Assembly (NCBI GenBank): GCA_031425525.1
Contig: JANPJM010000069.1
Location: 124,001 to 188,000 of the forward strand
Length of the DNA: 64,000 nucleotides
DNA from: JANNMJ01 sp031425525
GTDB lineage: Bacteria > Bacteroidota > Bacteroidia > Cytophagales > Hymenobacteraceae
Direction of reading: 5' to 3'
This document shows, piece by piece, positions 1-9,111 of the stretch (its first letter is position 1; each line of letters begins with the position of its first letter). The notes beneath the pieces are model-generated. The model was given only the letters and a program-made list of their open reading frames with translations. It searched no databases and was not told where the DNA came from. A program made the translations under genes and the position numbers.

Positions 1-649
1 CCGGCTCGCGGCTCCGTTCGCGGCCCCGCGTAAACGGCACCACGCAGAAGGAACACATATTGTCGCAGCCGCGCATAATGCTCACAAAAGCGGTTACGCC
101 GTTGGAATTGAGGCGTACGGGCGTAATGTCGGCGTACGTTTCTTCGCGGCTCAACAGCACATTCACGGCTTTTTGACCGCTATCAACCTGCTGAATCAGG
201 CCCGGTAGGTCACGGTAGGCATCCGGCCCAACCACCAGATCGACGAGCTTTTCTTCTTCCAGAAATTTGCTTTTCAGGCGCTCGGCCATACAGCCCAGTA
301 CGCCTACCAGTAGGCCGGGGCGTTGGCGTTTGTGCGCATTGATCTCGCGGAGTCGCGCCCGCACCGTCAGCTCGGCTTTTTCACGGATCGAGCAAGTGTT
401 GAGCAGTACAAGGTCGGCATCGGCGAGCGTGGTGGTCGTGTCGAAGCCTTCGCCGTGTAGAATGCTGCTGACGATCTCCGAATCGGCGAAATTCATCTGG
501 CAGCCGTAACTCTCGATGTACAGCCGCCGCTGCTGACCGGTGCGGGTCGCGGGCGAAATGCGGATTTCTTCCGTCGGAACGTGCGTGGGCGCGGTATCGG
601 GCGCGTTGGGCGGCGTCAGAAAATCAAGGGTCAGGATCGGTTGCGACAT
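1..649 (-). CDS. miaB: tRNA-2-methylthio-N6-dimethylallyladenosine synthase MiaB (N-terminal part)
   Basis: Radical-SAM methylthiotransferase that adds a methylthio group to i6A37 of tRNAs reading UNN codons. The visible 216 residues contain the UPF0004 domain with its three cluster cysteines (YIESYGCQMNFADSE at Cys50, LNTCSIREKAE at Cys86, LGCMAERLK at Cys120) and the start of the radical-SAM domain with CDNMCSFC (Cys195, 199, 202), followed by VVPFTRGRERSR. The NTCS and RGRERSR signatures fit MiaB rather than MtaB or RimO. The ATG at 649 opens the frame and is preceded by a consensus TACCTTTG promoter. The gene runs off the left edge, so the C-terminal TRAM domain is not visible. Divergent from topoisomerase IB. 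Confidence 0.96.
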   Translation of the reverse strand, partial: MSQPILTLDFLTPPNAPDTAPTHVPTEEIRISPATRTGQQRRLYIESYGCQMNFADSEIVSSILHGEGFDTTTTLADADLVLLNTCSIREKAELTVRARLREINAHKRQRPGLLVGVLGCMAERLKSKFLEEEKLVDLVVGPDAYRDLPGLIQQVDSGQKAVNVLLSREETYADITPVRLNSNGVTAFVSIMRGCDNMCSFCVVPFTRGRERSREP

Positions 650-679
650 CAGGAGGGTGGCTAATCTAGCGCGGAAAGA

Positions 680-687
680 CAAAGGTA
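680..687 (-). promoter_or_regulatory. Bacteroidota -7 promoter element for miaB
   Basis: On the minus strand the sequence reads TACCTTTG, an exact match to the Bacteroidota -7 consensus TAnnTTTG. It lies 30 nt upstream of the miaB ATG. The same octamer recurs ahead of several other genes in the window. Confidence 0.65.
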
Positions 688-844
688 CGACGGCCAAAGT
701 GCCAGTTTGGCAGACGCAATGCGATGATTTTTGCCTTGCTACCACCCTGCGAGCAACCGACGTAGAACCCTGCGGCGCTTTTTACTTATACGTGCCGCAC
801 CTGACCACCCTGAACGGTTCGCTTTTCCAACCCACCCGCACCCC

Positions 845-1903
845 ATGGACGCTACCGACCTCTACCGCGACGCCGCGCAATCGGCCAAAGACGCCGGCCT
901 GCGGTACCTCACCGACGACCGCCCCGGCCTCACGCGCCGCCCGACGGGCAAAAGTTTTACGTACCTCGACGCGGCCGGCCAGCGCGTCACCGACGGCCCG
1001 ACGCTCAAACGAATTGCTTCGTTCGTGATTCCGCCGGCCTGGAAGGATGTCTGGATTTCGCCGTCGCCCACGAGCCACGTGCAGGTTACGGGGCGCGATG
1101 CGCGCGGGCGCAAACAGTACCGCTACCATCCGCGCTGGGCCGCCCAACGTGCCGAAACCAAATTTGAGCGGCTGCGCACGTTCGGCGCCGACGCGCTGCC
1201 GCCGTTGCGCGCCCGCATCGGCGCCGACCTGGCCCGGCGCGGCCCCCTTACCCGCGAGCGGGTGGTGGCCGTGGTATTGGCGCTGATCGATGAAGCGAAC
1301 ATCCGCGTCGGCAACCGCGAATACGCGCGTACTAACGACTCTTTCGGCCTCACCACCCTCCTCGACGACCACGTAACCGTGTCCGGCCCGGCGATGACGT
1401 TTGCGTTCGTCGGCAAGAAAGGCGTGGCCCACGAAATCAATCTTCGCGACCGGCGCCTCGCGCGCCTCGTGCAACAGTGCCAGGATTTGCCCGGCCAACA
1501 GCTTTTTCAGTACCTCGATGAAACCGGCGCCCAACACGCCGTCGATTCGAGCGATGTCAATGACTACATCCGCGCCGCCAGTGGCCTCGACTTCACTGCA
1601 AAGGACTTTCGGACGTGGGGCGGTACCGTGCGGCTAGTCGAAGCGCTGGAAGCAGAGTTAGCCGCCGATCCTGACCAAGCACCCGAAAAAGCCCTGCGCA
1701 CAGCCACCAAAGCCGTGGCGCGGCACTTGGGCAATACGCCCACGGTGTGCAGCAAATACTACATCCATCCGCAGGTAGTCAGCATGTTTCAGGATGGACG
1801 GCTGGTCGAATTTCTGCGCGACCACGACGCGGCCAGTGCAGCTACTGATGATCTGCTGCGCCCCACCGAGCGGCTCGTGCTACGAATGCTGGAGAAGTTT
1901 TGA
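845..1903 (+). CDS. DNA topoisomerase IB (poxvirus-type)
   Basis: Relaxes supercoiled DNA through a 3'-phosphotyrosyl intermediate. The 352-residue protein shows the bacterial/poxvirus TopIB layout. The N-terminal part has FVIPPAWKDVWISP and GRKQYRYHPRW. The catalytic domain contains ANIRVGNREYARTNDSFGLT, FVGKKGVAHEI, DFRTWGGTV and the C-terminal SKYYIHP box whose second Tyr is the expected nucleophile. The frame is open further upstream, but ATG 845 matches the family N-terminus and sits after the divergent miaB promoter. The stop codon overlaps a perfect inverted repeat shared with the converging DUF4249 gene. Such chromosomal TopIB genes are accessory in Bacteroidota; the role here is not inferable from context. 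Confidence 0.93.
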   Translation: MDATDLYRDAAQSAKDAGLRYLTDDRPGLTRRPTGKSFTYLDAAGQRVTDGPTLKRIASFVIPPAWKDVWISPSPTSHVQVTGRDARGRKQYRYHPRWAAQRAETKFERLRTFGADALPPLRARIGADLARRGPLTRERVVAVVLALIDEANIRVGNREYARTNDSFGLTTLLDDHVTVSGPAMTFAFVGKKGVAHEINLRDRRLARLVQQCQDLPGQQLFQYLDETGAQHAVDSSDVNDYIRAASGLDFTAKDFRTWGGTVRLVEALEAELAADPDQAPEKALRTATKAVARHLGNTPTVCSKYYIHPQVVSMFQDGRLVEFLRDHDAASAATDDLLRPTERLVLRMLEKF

Positions 1904-1944
1904 GTTTCGAGTTGGCTGCCACTCAAAACTCGAAACTCAAAACT
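1896..1944. repeat. Word-type inverted repeat filling the gap between two converging stop codons
   Basis: An 18-bp arm (1896-1913, AGTTTTGAGTTTCGAGTT) is perfectly complementary to 1927-1944, with a 13-nt loop. The left arm covers the topoisomerase stop codon and the right arm ends on the first base of the DUF4249 stop codon. It probably acts as a bidirectional terminator. The word ACTCGAAACTCAA recurs in the actE-actF gap (about 45.3 kb), so it belongs to the window-wide family of word-based repeats. Confidence 0.85.
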
Positions 1945-2915
1945 TACTGCGGCGCTACCGCCACTCTATACGTCGCCCCGTACCCACCCCAAACCCCCAA
2001 CCCGCCCCGGATATTCGACGTTGGTGCGGCCGGTGAAGCCAGCGGCGAGCCGTTGGTATTGATGGCGTTTTCGTACGAAAGCCAGTAGCGGTAATGCGGC
2101 TGATCGATGGCGCACCACCGCACGGTAATGGTATCGCCGCGCCGGAAAAGGGTGGCGCGCGCGCCGGTGGCAAGGTCGGAGCGGCGGCGGCCCCGGTCGA
2201 GGGCAAAATCGATGGTTCGGCCGTTCACAAATTCATCGGTGAAGACGCTGGCGAGGCGCGGCGGGTAAAACGGCCCGCCATTGACACTGGTGAAGTATCG
2301 CGAGGCATTGCCGAGGGTATCGGGGTCATTAAATCGATAAAAAAGCTGCCACAGCGAATCGCGGAGCGTGACATCGGCGGGCGGCCGAAAAAACAGCGAA
2401 TCGAGCGGCACGGGCGTCGGGATGCTCGTGACGGCGGTAGCTACCTGGCCGCGCGCCTCCACCCGCAAAGCATACGTGCGGCCCGCGCGGCCCACGAACG
2501 CCGGTTGGCCCGCCACCGGCAGCGCCGTGTAAAACGTGAGCGGCACGGGTAGTTGCCCCGTCACGGGGTCTAGCGTGAGGCCCGCCTGTTGCGCCAACGC
2601 CTGCCGGATGGCGAGCGGCAACGAATCGGCAGCCACTTCGCGCAATACCACGGCGGTATCGTTGGCGGTGTAAACCGTGATGCGGGCACCGTGAATCTGC
2701 GCTGCCACGAGCGCGGCGGCATCAAATGAATCAAAAACCGGCCGCGATTCGGTGAGCAGCACGATGGGCGGTAAGCCCGGCTCGATATAACCTTCGATAA
2801 CGAGTTGCGGCTGCCCGGCGGGGAGGTCTAGCTCGATTGTGCGCTCACAACTCATCAGGCTACTTAAGGTAAGTGCCAGCCACCGAATCGATAGGCACGA
2901 CGATTTTTTGCTCAC
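1944..2915 (-). CDS. DUF4249 family outer-membrane lipoprotein
   Basis: 323 residues starting with a lipoprotein signal peptide (hydrophobic WLALTLSSLMSC, predicted lipidated Cys at about residue 23), then ERTIELDLP and LVIEGYIEPGLPPIVLL, the typical opening of DUF4249 proteins. The C-terminus has SNIRGGLGVWGGYGATY, where the family usually ends with a glycine/aromatic motif. DUF4249 proteins are known mainly as partners encoded next to carboxypeptidase-regulatory-domain TonB receptors; a role in uptake of an unknown ligand at the outer membrane is inferred. Its ATG overlaps the TGA of the upstream TPR gene (ATGA), suggesting translational coupling, and the receptor gene lies just beyond that TPR gene. 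Confidence 0.88.
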   Translation of the reverse strand: MSKKSSCLSIRWLALTLSSLMSCERTIELDLPAGQPQLVIEGYIEPGLPPIVLLTESRPVFDSFDAAALVAAQIHGARITVYTANDTAVVLREVAADSLPLAIRQALAQQAGLTLDPVTGQLPVPLTFYTALPVAGQPAFVGRAGRTYALRVEARGQVATAVTSIPTPVPLDSLFFRPPADVTLRDSLWQLFYRFNDPDTLGNASRYFTSVNGGPFYPPRLASVFTDEFVNGRTIDFALDRGRRRSDLATGARATLFRRGDTITVRWCAIDQPHYRYWLSYENAINTNGSPLASPAAPTSNIRGGLGVWGGYGATYRVAVAPQ

Positions 2916-4048
2916 TTGCCAAAGTTCGACGAGGCACTGGGTTGCATTTTTCCGTCAAGTACCAATTTTACCACTTTTTTTAAATCACCTACGGGAATCT
3001 TATCTGTTTTCCAACCATATGGATACGTATAGTGAGCACCCGACTTGCGGTCGAGTTCGCACAGTAGATGCTTGGGGCCGCCAGGTAACTGGAAGGTTTG
3101 CTCGATCATAAATGTTCGCTCAATCTTGTTGTGCGCTTGGTTGAACAAGTGTACTTTATAGCTAATGTCTAGAGATTCTTTTGGCTCAATGAAATACCGA
3201 ACAATTGATAATGGCTGGTTCTGGTAAAAAAATTCGTCGATGGTAGCAATCTTGATTTCCATATCTTTTTCCGGGAGCTGATTTCGGTAGAAAGCCTTCT
3301 GCATCAATATAAAAACGCTGTCGGCTGACGCGTACTGCTCTGCTTCGTTCAACGCTTTCATCAACTTTGGATATATTTTGTATTGCGTAGAATCAGCGTT
3401 GATTACGAGCTTGTAGGCACGAGCCGACTTGTTGAAGTCCTTTGTGCAAGTAAATTCAAGTAGGCCGATGTCTGCCAATGTCTTGATATAATACTCGTCC
3501 TTTTTGGGGATTACCGTCAAAGAGGCGTAATAAGCAGAAAGGGCCTTGTCAAACTCTTTTTGGACGTGGTATAGATGCGCGAGCATATAGTGAGCTTGTG
3601 GAGGGCAATCGGGAAGCGCGATAACCTGATTGTAATAATGCCGCGACTGGTCGTAATTTTCTAAAAGATACGTAACAAATCCTGCTTCAGATAAATATTT
3701 AGGATTAGTAGGATCAGTTTTTAGCGCGACCTCGAACTCTTTGAGAGCTGGAGCTAATTCCTCGATGTAGCGCAAGGCCAAGCCTTTTCGATAGTGAACA
3801 TCAGCACCTGTAATGCCTTTACTAATCGCTCGATCATAGAATTCAATTGCTTTGCGGTCGTTATCGCGCATAAAAAACGCAATGCCTACCATCATTAGCT
3901 CCTCTTTCGTCAACTGGTCAACTTTGCTTTCATACTTCACTAACTCTTCATATTTCTCGTTTTCATACAAGCTCTCCACCGAGCCCTTTTGGCCGTAGGC
4001 AGCCGACCATAGCATACTAGCCAGCAGGACGCAGAAAAGATACTTCAT
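2912..4048 (-). CDS. Exported TPR-repeat protein, AT-rich insertion between TonB receptor and DUF4249 genes
   Basis: 378 residues beginning MKYLFCVLLASMLWSAAYGQ, a clear Sec signal peptide, which is why ATG 4048 is preferred over an in-frame ATG at 4117. The mature protein is built of tetratricopeptide-like helices (for example MVGIAFFMRDNDRKAIEFYD and HYRKGLALRYIEELAPALKE, then YLSEAGFVTYLLENYDQSRH). TPR proteins mediate protein-protein contacts; a periplasmic location is inferred. Base composition is plainly AT-richer than both flanking genes. It separates a TonB receptor from a DUF4249 gene, which are often adjacent, so it may be a later insertion. Function unknown. Confidence 0.82.
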   Translation of the reverse strand: MKYLFCVLLASMLWSAAYGQKGSVESLYENEKYEELVKYESKVDQLTKEELMMVGIAFFMRDNDRKAIEFYDRAISKGITGADVHYRKGLALRYIEELAPALKEFEVALKTDPTNPKYLSEAGFVTYLLENYDQSRHYYNQVIALPDCPPQAHYMLAHLYHVQKEFDKALSAYYASLTVIPKKDEYYIKTLADIGLLEFTCTKDFNKSARAYKLVINADSTQYKIYPKLMKALNEAEQYASADSVFILMQKAFYRNQLPEKDMEIKIATIDEFFYQNQPLSIVRYFIEPKESLDISYKVHLFNQAHNKIERTFMIEQTFQLPGGPKHLLCELDRKSGAHYTYPYGWKTDKIPVGDLKKVVKLVLDGKMQPSASSNFGK

Positions 4049-4135
4049 CGTTGATTTATCGGTAATCGACGGGCTGAGCGAAAAAATTGAAAACCCAACA
4101 AAGCTAAGTGGATGCAATTTATATCAACTTCTTAT

Positions 4136-6598
4136 TCAAAACTCCACCTCCCACGTCACGGCCGGCAGCGGCAACGGAAACAACGCCACCGACTGCCCCG
4201 TGAGCTTCCCGGTACCACTAAGTGCCTCTCCGGTGGGTTCCAGATAATAAAACCACGGGTTGCGGCGGCCATATACGTTGTACACCGAAAACTGCCAGCG
4301 CGTGCGCCACTCGCGGCCCGAAACGAGGCGATGCGGCGGACGCTGCCAGGTAGCCGATACATCGAGGCGATGATTCGGCGGCATCCGGAAGGCGTTGCGG
4401 GCGCCGTACTGAAACTGCACGTTGCCGGCCACCACGTAACGGCGTTCGGGCATCGTAATCGCCTGACCGGTAGCGTAGGTAAAGGTGCCGCCGAGCAGCC
4501 AGCGCGGCGTCAGCTCATAGGTAGTGACGACGTTGAGATTGTGCCGCTGGTCGAAGCGGAAGGGGAATCGGGCGCCGCCGTTGAGGTCGGGGAAGCGCCG
4601 GGTGGCGCGGGCCAGGGTGTAGGCCACCCAACCGCGCGCCCGGCCGGAGGTGCGCCGCGCGAGCAGCTCAACGCCGTACGCCCGGCCGGTGCCGCGCACG
4701 AACTCAAACTCGATGTCGCGGTTGGCAGGGCCCGCTACGTACCCATCGCGGTATTCCAGCTGGCCGGTCAGGCGGCGGTAGTAGCCTTCCACCGAAATCT
4801 CCCATTCCTGTCCCGCGCCGAGCGTGCGGAAGTACCCCGCACTGAATCCGTGCGCCCGCTGCGGCGGAGCCAGTTGCGAGGCGGGTACCCACACATCGAG
4901 CGGCAGCGCCGAGGTGGCCTGGCTCACCAAATGCACGTATTGCGCCGAGCGCGCGTACGCCGCTTTGAGCGAAGAACGGCCGCCGGGTAGCGCCCAGCGC
5001 ACGGCCAGACGCGGCTCGGGGGTGGCAAAGCGGGCGGCCGTGGCGCCGCGCCGCGTGATGGCAGAATCGAGGACGCGGGCGCCATCGCCGTCGAAGCGGT
5101 ACGCGGTGAACGGGCCGAGCTGGCGTAGGCCACTCCACCGCAAACCGGTGCTCAGCCGCAGGGCGTCGGTTATGTCCCATTCGTGCTGTGCCCAGGCGGC
5201 GGTTTCGAGGGCGTACTTCGTTTGCACGCGGTTGGTCGTGAACTGCTGCCCATCCTGCGTACTGGCGTCGCCGGCGCGTGGGCGCAAGGTATGGTCGGTG
5301 GCGGTGAGGCCGATTTCGGTGCGATGCCGGGGGTTCGGTGCCCATGTCAGGGCGGTGGTGGCGCCGTAATCGCGGACGTACGTCAGGAGCCGCGTTTCGT
5401 AGGTGCTGAAAGCGGAGGTGAACCGGAAGCGGTAATCGACGGCCGTGGCCGTGACGCGCAGCCGCCACCGTTCCGAAAATGCGTGCTGCCAGTTGAGGGC
5501 GGCGGCCGAATTTCCCCAGCCGAAATTGGCCGTAAACTGCCCGCCGCCGAGGGTAAACGCGCCTTCGTCGCGCCCGTGGTAGAGCGTGAGACTGAGGCGG
5601 TCGGCGGGGGTGGGGCGCCAGGCGAGACGGCCGTTCAGGTCATAGAAATAGTAGGGCACGCCGCCATTGTCGTTCCGCAGAAACGGCCGTGCTAGTACGT
5701 CCACGTACGTGCGCCGCGCGGCAACCAAAAAGGTCGGCGGCGGCCGGCGCTGCCCCGAATCGGTGACGGGCCGCCCAATCGGCCCTTCGAGCAGCAACCG
5801 CGAGGCGATGACGCCGAGCCCCGCGCGCCCGTGCAGCCCATCGGCCGCGCCGTCGCGCGAGGTGATGTCGAGGACGCTGCTCAGCCGCGAGCCGCGCCCG
5901 GCGGGTGGGGTTTTCATCAGGGTGGCCGCGCGCAGGGCATCGGCGTTGAAGACCGAAAAGAAGTTGAGCAGGTGCCCGGCGTTGTAGATGACGGCGTCGT
6001 CGAGGAGGGTCAGATTTTGGTCTTGTCCGCCGCCGCGTACGTACAGGCCGGTTTGGCCTTCGCCGCCGGTTTGCACGCCCGGCAGCAACGCAAGGGTTTT
6101 GATGGGGTCGGCTTCGCCAAAAATGACCGGCAACGTGCGCAGCGTTTCCATCGAAACCACGGCCTCGCCGAGTTGGGCGCCGCGCAGGTACTGGTCGGGG
6201 TCGCCCTGGTCGGCGCGCCCCACGACGGTGGCGCCCGCCAGTTTCACGGCTAACGCCGTGAGGCGGATGTCGAGAGTGTTGTTGCTGGTTGGGAGCGGCA
6301 CCGTGCGGGGCGCGTAGCCCGGTAGTTCGACGCGGAGCGAGCCAGTGATTTCGGTCGGAAGGATCAGCCGAAACTGGCCCGACGCATCGGTTGCCGTGCC
6401 GATTGCGGGGTTGGCAACGGCGCGAATGATGACGCCCGGCAGGGGTTCGGCGGTGGCGGCATCGCGCACGGTGCCCGCGAGGGCGCGCCCCGCCGGTTGG
6501 GCCAGTGCGTAGCCTGGCCCACCGAGTAGCACAACCAGGGCGAGCAGTTGGCCCAACCACCCGCTGAACGGCCGCGCCTTCTGCGGTTCAACCCTCAA
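4136..6598 (-). CDS. TonB-dependent outer-membrane receptor with carboxypeptidase-like regulatory domain
   Basis: Outer-membrane beta-barrel importer energised by TonB. After a signal peptide (GWLGQLLALVVLLGGPGYALAQ) comes a CarboxypepD_reg-like beta-sandwich (GTVRDAATAEPLPGVIIRAV). A plug domain follows (LRTLPVIFGEADPIKTLALL, GVQTGGEGQTGLYVRGGGQDQNL with conserved glycines), then a long barrel ending in the aromatic terminus TWEVEF. The only in-frame ATG is at 6796, inside the PAP2 gene, so a TTG at 6598 directly ahead of the signal peptide is chosen (820 residues); the start is uncertain. Transcribed toward the TPR and DUF4249 genes, which may form an uptake operon. Ligand unknown. Confidence 0.9.
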   Translation of the reverse strand: MRVEPQKARPFSGWLGQLLALVVLLGGPGYALAQPAGRALAGTVRDAATAEPLPGVIIRAVANPAIGTATDASGQFRLILPTEITGSLRVELPGYAPRTVPLPTSNNTLDIRLTALAVKLAGATVVGRADQGDPDQYLRGAQLGEAVVSMETLRTLPVIFGEADPIKTLALLPGVQTGGEGQTGLYVRGGGQDQNLTLLDDAVIYNAGHLLNFFSVFNADALRAATLMKTPPAGRGSRLSSVLDITSRDGAADGLHGRAGLGVIASRLLLEGPIGRPVTDSGQRRPPPTFLVAARRTYVDVLARPFLRNDNGGVPYYFYDLNGRLAWRPTPADRLSLTLYHGRDEGAFTLGGGQFTANFGWGNSAAALNWQHAFSERWRLRVTATAVDYRFRFTSAFSTYETRLLTYVRDYGATTALTWAPNPRHRTEIGLTATDHTLRPRAGDASTQDGQQFTTNRVQTKYALETAAWAQHEWDITDALRLSTGLRWSGLRQLGPFTAYRFDGDGARVLDSAITRRGATAARFATPEPRLAVRWALPGGRSSLKAAYARSAQYVHLVSQATSALPLDVWVPASQLAPPQRAHGFSAGYFRTLGAGQEWEISVEGYYRRLTGQLEYRDGYVAGPANRDIEFEFVRGTGRAYGVELLARRTSGRARGWVAYTLARATRRFPDLNGGARFPFRFDQRHNLNVVTTYELTPRWLLGGTFTYATGQAITMPERRYVVAGNVQFQYGARNAFRMPPNHRLDVSATWQRPPHRLVSGREWRTRWQFSVYNVYGRRNPWFYYLEPTGEALSGTGKLTGQSVALFPLPLPAVTWEVEF

Positions 6599-6674
6599 AT
6601 CAACCCGTAACGGCTCAACCACAGCAACAACGAAACTGAAAACCAACGGCCCGGCACCGGCGTCGGCCGTTCCG

Positions 6675-7271
6675 CTAACTCGGTGCGCCCCGGAAGGTTC
6701 CGGTAAGGCCGCCGCCGATACGCGGCGCGAGGCGCGTGTACACCCAAGCACCGAAATAGCCCAATGCGGCGCCCAGCGCCCAGCCGGCCAGCACATCAGT
6801 AGGGTAGTGCGCCGCCAAATACACGCGGCTGTACCCGGTCAAGAGCGTCCAAAGCCCTAATACCCAAATTGAAAGCCGCAACCGACGCGGTAGTACGAGG
6901 GCCAAAAAAACGGTTAGCGCCATCGTGTTGGCTGCGTGCGACGACATAAACCCAAACTGCCCGCCGCAGCCGTATTCGCTCAGAATGCGCACGGTCTGGG
7001 CAAGAGTCGGCTCGTGGCACGGCCGGAGCCGCTGCGTTATCGGTTTGAACCCCTGCGATGAGATATAATCGGCGGCCCACACCGTGCCCGCCACCAGCGG
7101 CACGAGCAGCGCCGCCCGCCGCCGATAAAGCTGAATCAGCGCCAGCACCAGCACGCCGTACGCCGAAAACCACGATTCACGCCGACTCACGAACACGAAC
7201 ACACCATCCCAAAGCGGCGAGTGCGCGGCGTTGATGGCGGTGAAGATAGCGCGGTCGAAGGCAGTCAACAA
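6675..7271 (-). CDS. PAP2-superfamily membrane phosphatase
   Basis: 198 residues with several hydrophobic segments and the three PAP2 signatures: KPITQRLRP (KxxxxxxRP), SSHAAN in place of the usual PSGH box, and SRVYLAAHYPTDVLAG (SRxxxxxHxxxD with catalytic His and Asp). The family hydrolyses lipid phosphates such as undecaprenyl diphosphate or phosphatidic acid at the membrane; the substrate here cannot be told. The YGCGGQFGFMSSHA segment, with Ser in place of Pro and Ala in place of Gly, is common in Bacteroidota members. It lies just upstream of, and on the same strand as, the TonB receptor gene. Confidence 0.9.
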   Translation of the reverse strand: MLTAFDRAIFTAINAAHSPLWDGVFVFVSRRESWFSAYGVLVLALIQLYRRRAALLVPLVAGTVWAADYISSQGFKPITQRLRPCHEPTLAQTVRILSEYGCGGQFGFMSSHAANTMALTVFLALVLPRRLRLSIWVLGLWTLLTGYSRVYLAAHYPTDVLAGWALGAALGYFGAWVYTRLAPRIGGGLTGTFRGAPS

Positions 7272-7307
7272 AACGGTGCGGGAGCCGGTAAAGGGCTAAA
7301 AATGGGG

Positions 7308-7988
7308 CTAGAAAATGCGTAGCCCCAGCAAAAGCTGCACGGCGTGTTGCTGCAAACGTACGGTGCTGGGGAAGTTGGCGGGACGGATTTTTGCCAGGTC
7401 AGGCACGCCGTAGATGTACCGCACATCGAGCGTGAGGCGCAGCGGCAGATTGGCGCCGATGCCCGCCACCAGGCCATAATCCGTGGCGCGGAACGCATCG
7501 CTCACGTCGCGGGTGAGTTTGATGTTGTTTATCGTCGATTCCTGCTTGGCGCGCGTCACGAACCCAATCTGCGGGCCGGCGTGGAGGTGTACCCGCCGTT
7601 TTACCAGAAATAGCTTCAACAGCAGCGGGACGGTTACTTCATCGAAGTAGAGGCGGGCGTCGGACGCGCCGTCGTAGCGGGCTCCTAATTGCGAGTATTG
7701 CACTTCGGGCTGCACGGCGATGCGGTCGGAGAGGGGCAGACTAAGGAAGGCACCACCCACAAAACCCGGCGCCAGATCGGTCGAAGAATCGTCGTCGCCG
7801 GCCGTGCGCTGGTACGCGGCGTTGGCGCCCACTTTTAGGCCGCCAGTCACTTGCGCGAGGGCGGGCAGCATGCCGAGCGCCAACAAGAGCGCACCGCAAA
7901 ATCGGGACAGCAATATTTGGAAATGAATGAGAAAAGTAGGAAGTTGAAAAGGTAAACTTCGGAAAGCCCGCCGCAAAGAAACGCCCAA
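7308..7988 (-). CDS. Porin-family outer-membrane beta-barrel protein
   Basis: Small outer-membrane barrel of the PorT/OmpW-like outer-membrane beta-barrel class. A signal peptide (LLSRFCGALLLALGMLPALAQ) is followed by alternating beta-strand segments such as GLKVGANAAYQRT, APGFVGGAFLSLPL, IAVQPEVQYSQLGARYD and LHAGPQIGFVTRAK, and by the terminal strand VQLLLGLRIF ending in Phe. ATG 7988 gives 226 residues, but an in-frame TTG at 7913 would start exactly at the signal peptide, so the start is open. Transport or structural role unknown. It is separated by 36 nt from the downstream PAP2 gene. Confidence 0.83.
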   Translation of the reverse strand: MGVSLRRAFRSLPFQLPTFLIHFQILLSRFCGALLLALGMLPALAQVTGGLKVGANAAYQRTAGDDDSSTDLAPGFVGGAFLSLPLSDRIAVQPEVQYSQLGARYDGASDARLYFDEVTVPLLLKLFLVKRRVHLHAGPQIGFVTRAKQESTINNIKLTRDVSDAFRATDYGLVAGIGANLPLRLTLDVRYIYGVPDLAKIRPANFPSTVRLQQHAVQLLLGLRIF

Positions 7989-8153
7989 TGTCGTCCAGAT
8001 GGCGGCTCAAATGCTGTGCTTGTGAGGTTGCTTAGGCTACAATGAAGCCTAACACAGGTCACAGGTAGTACTGCTTCTGGCTGCTGGCCAAACGTGGGGT
8101 GGAGCGAAGCTCCGCCTCAACACACGCTGCGGCGAGTGTAAAGCATCCTTACA

Positions 8154-9095
8154 TCACAACCATTGCACGCCCGGCCGCAACCACGCCTGCGTCTGCGCTT
8201 CGAGGGAACCGGCCTCAGGCTGATAATCATACGTCCAGCTCGCGAGCGGTGGCAAGCTCATCAGGATGCTCTCGGTACGTCCGCCGGTTTCGAGGCCGAA
8301 GCGCGTGCCCCTGTCTACGGCGAGGTTGAACTCGGCATAGCGCCCGCGCCGGAGCCGCTGCCAGGCCAGTTCGCGCTCGCCGTAGGGCCGGGCGCGGTTG
8401 GCCGCTGCGATGGCCGCCCACGCCGGAAAAAATGCGCCCGCAATGCCGTTAATCAACGGAAACCAGCTTTCGATTTCCTCGCGGGAGGCGGCATCGGCGC
8501 CCAAGCGGTCGGCAAAAAGACCGCCGACGCCGCGCGTTTCCTGCCGGTGCGGGAGGGTGAAATACTGGTCGGCCCAGTCGCGGAAGCGCGGGTAGGCGCC
8601 GGGGTGAGTAACTTCCACGGCAGCCCGCAGATGTTCGTGATAGGCGCGCGCTTCGGCGGCATCGACGTAGATAGGCGTCAGGTCGGCACCGCCGCCGAAC
8701 CACGCGCGGCGCCCGCCATCGGCTTCAAAATACCGCACGTTCATATGCGTTATCGGCACCCACGGCGAACGCGGGTGCAGCACCACCGACACGCCCGTAG
8801 CGAAGAAATCGCGCGCCGGCAGTTCGAGTGCTTTCGCCGCCGCTGCGCTCAGTTCGCCCCAGACTGCGGAGAACGCCACGCCCGCTTTTTCGAGTAACGC
8901 GCCGTCGATCAGTACGTTGGTTTGGCCGCCGCCGCCTTCGGGGCGGTCCCACGGGTCGCGGCGGAAGGTGGCGGTGCCGTCGAGCGCCTCTAAATCGGCG
9001 CAAAGCTGGGCTTGGAAAGCGCGCATCCACGCCGTAATGCTATTGCGGGTGATGGTGGAAGGGGCGGGCGGTGCCCAAGGGGTTTGAAGCAGCAT
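8154..9095 (-). CDS. hemF: Oxygen-dependent coproporphyrinogen III oxidase
   Basis: Decarboxylates two propionates of coproporphyrinogen III to give protoporphyrinogen IX in heme synthesis, cytoplasmic and cofactor-free. The 313-residue protein carries the HemF signatures GGGGQTNVLIDG, HPRSPWVPITHMNVRYFE, WFGGGADLTPIYV, RGVGGLFAD and RYAEFNLAVDRGTRFGLETG. ATG 9095 is chosen because it lies 8 nt below a perfect TACTTTTG promoter; the longer open frame upstream would run through that promoter. Heme supply fits the nearby heme A/heme O synthase and cytochrome genes, although this gene is transcribed divergently from them. Confidence 0.96.
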   Translation of the reverse strand: MLLQTPWAPPAPSTITRNSITAWMRAFQAQLCADLEALDGTATFRRDPWDRPEGGGGQTNVLIDGALLEKAGVAFSAVWGELSAAAAKALELPARDFFATGVSVVLHPRSPWVPITHMNVRYFEADGGRRAWFGGGADLTPIYVDAAEARAYHEHLRAAVEVTHPGAYPRFRDWADQYFTLPHRQETRGVGGLFADRLGADAASREEIESWFPLINGIAGAFFPAWAAIAAANRARPYGERELAWQRLRRGRYAEFNLAVDRGTRFGLETGGRTESILMSLPPLASWTYDYQPEAGSLEAQTQAWLRPGVQWL

Positions 9096-9103
9096 ATGGG
9101 TCG

Positions 9104-9111
9104 CAAAAGTA
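9104..9111 (-). promoter_or_regulatory. -7 promoter element of hemF giving a near-leaderless mRNA
   Basis: Minus strand reads TACTTTTG, a perfect TAnnTTTG match, only 8 nt before the hemF ATG at 9095. If the transcript starts about 5-7 nt after the element, it would have almost no 5' untranslated region. Confidence 0.6.
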
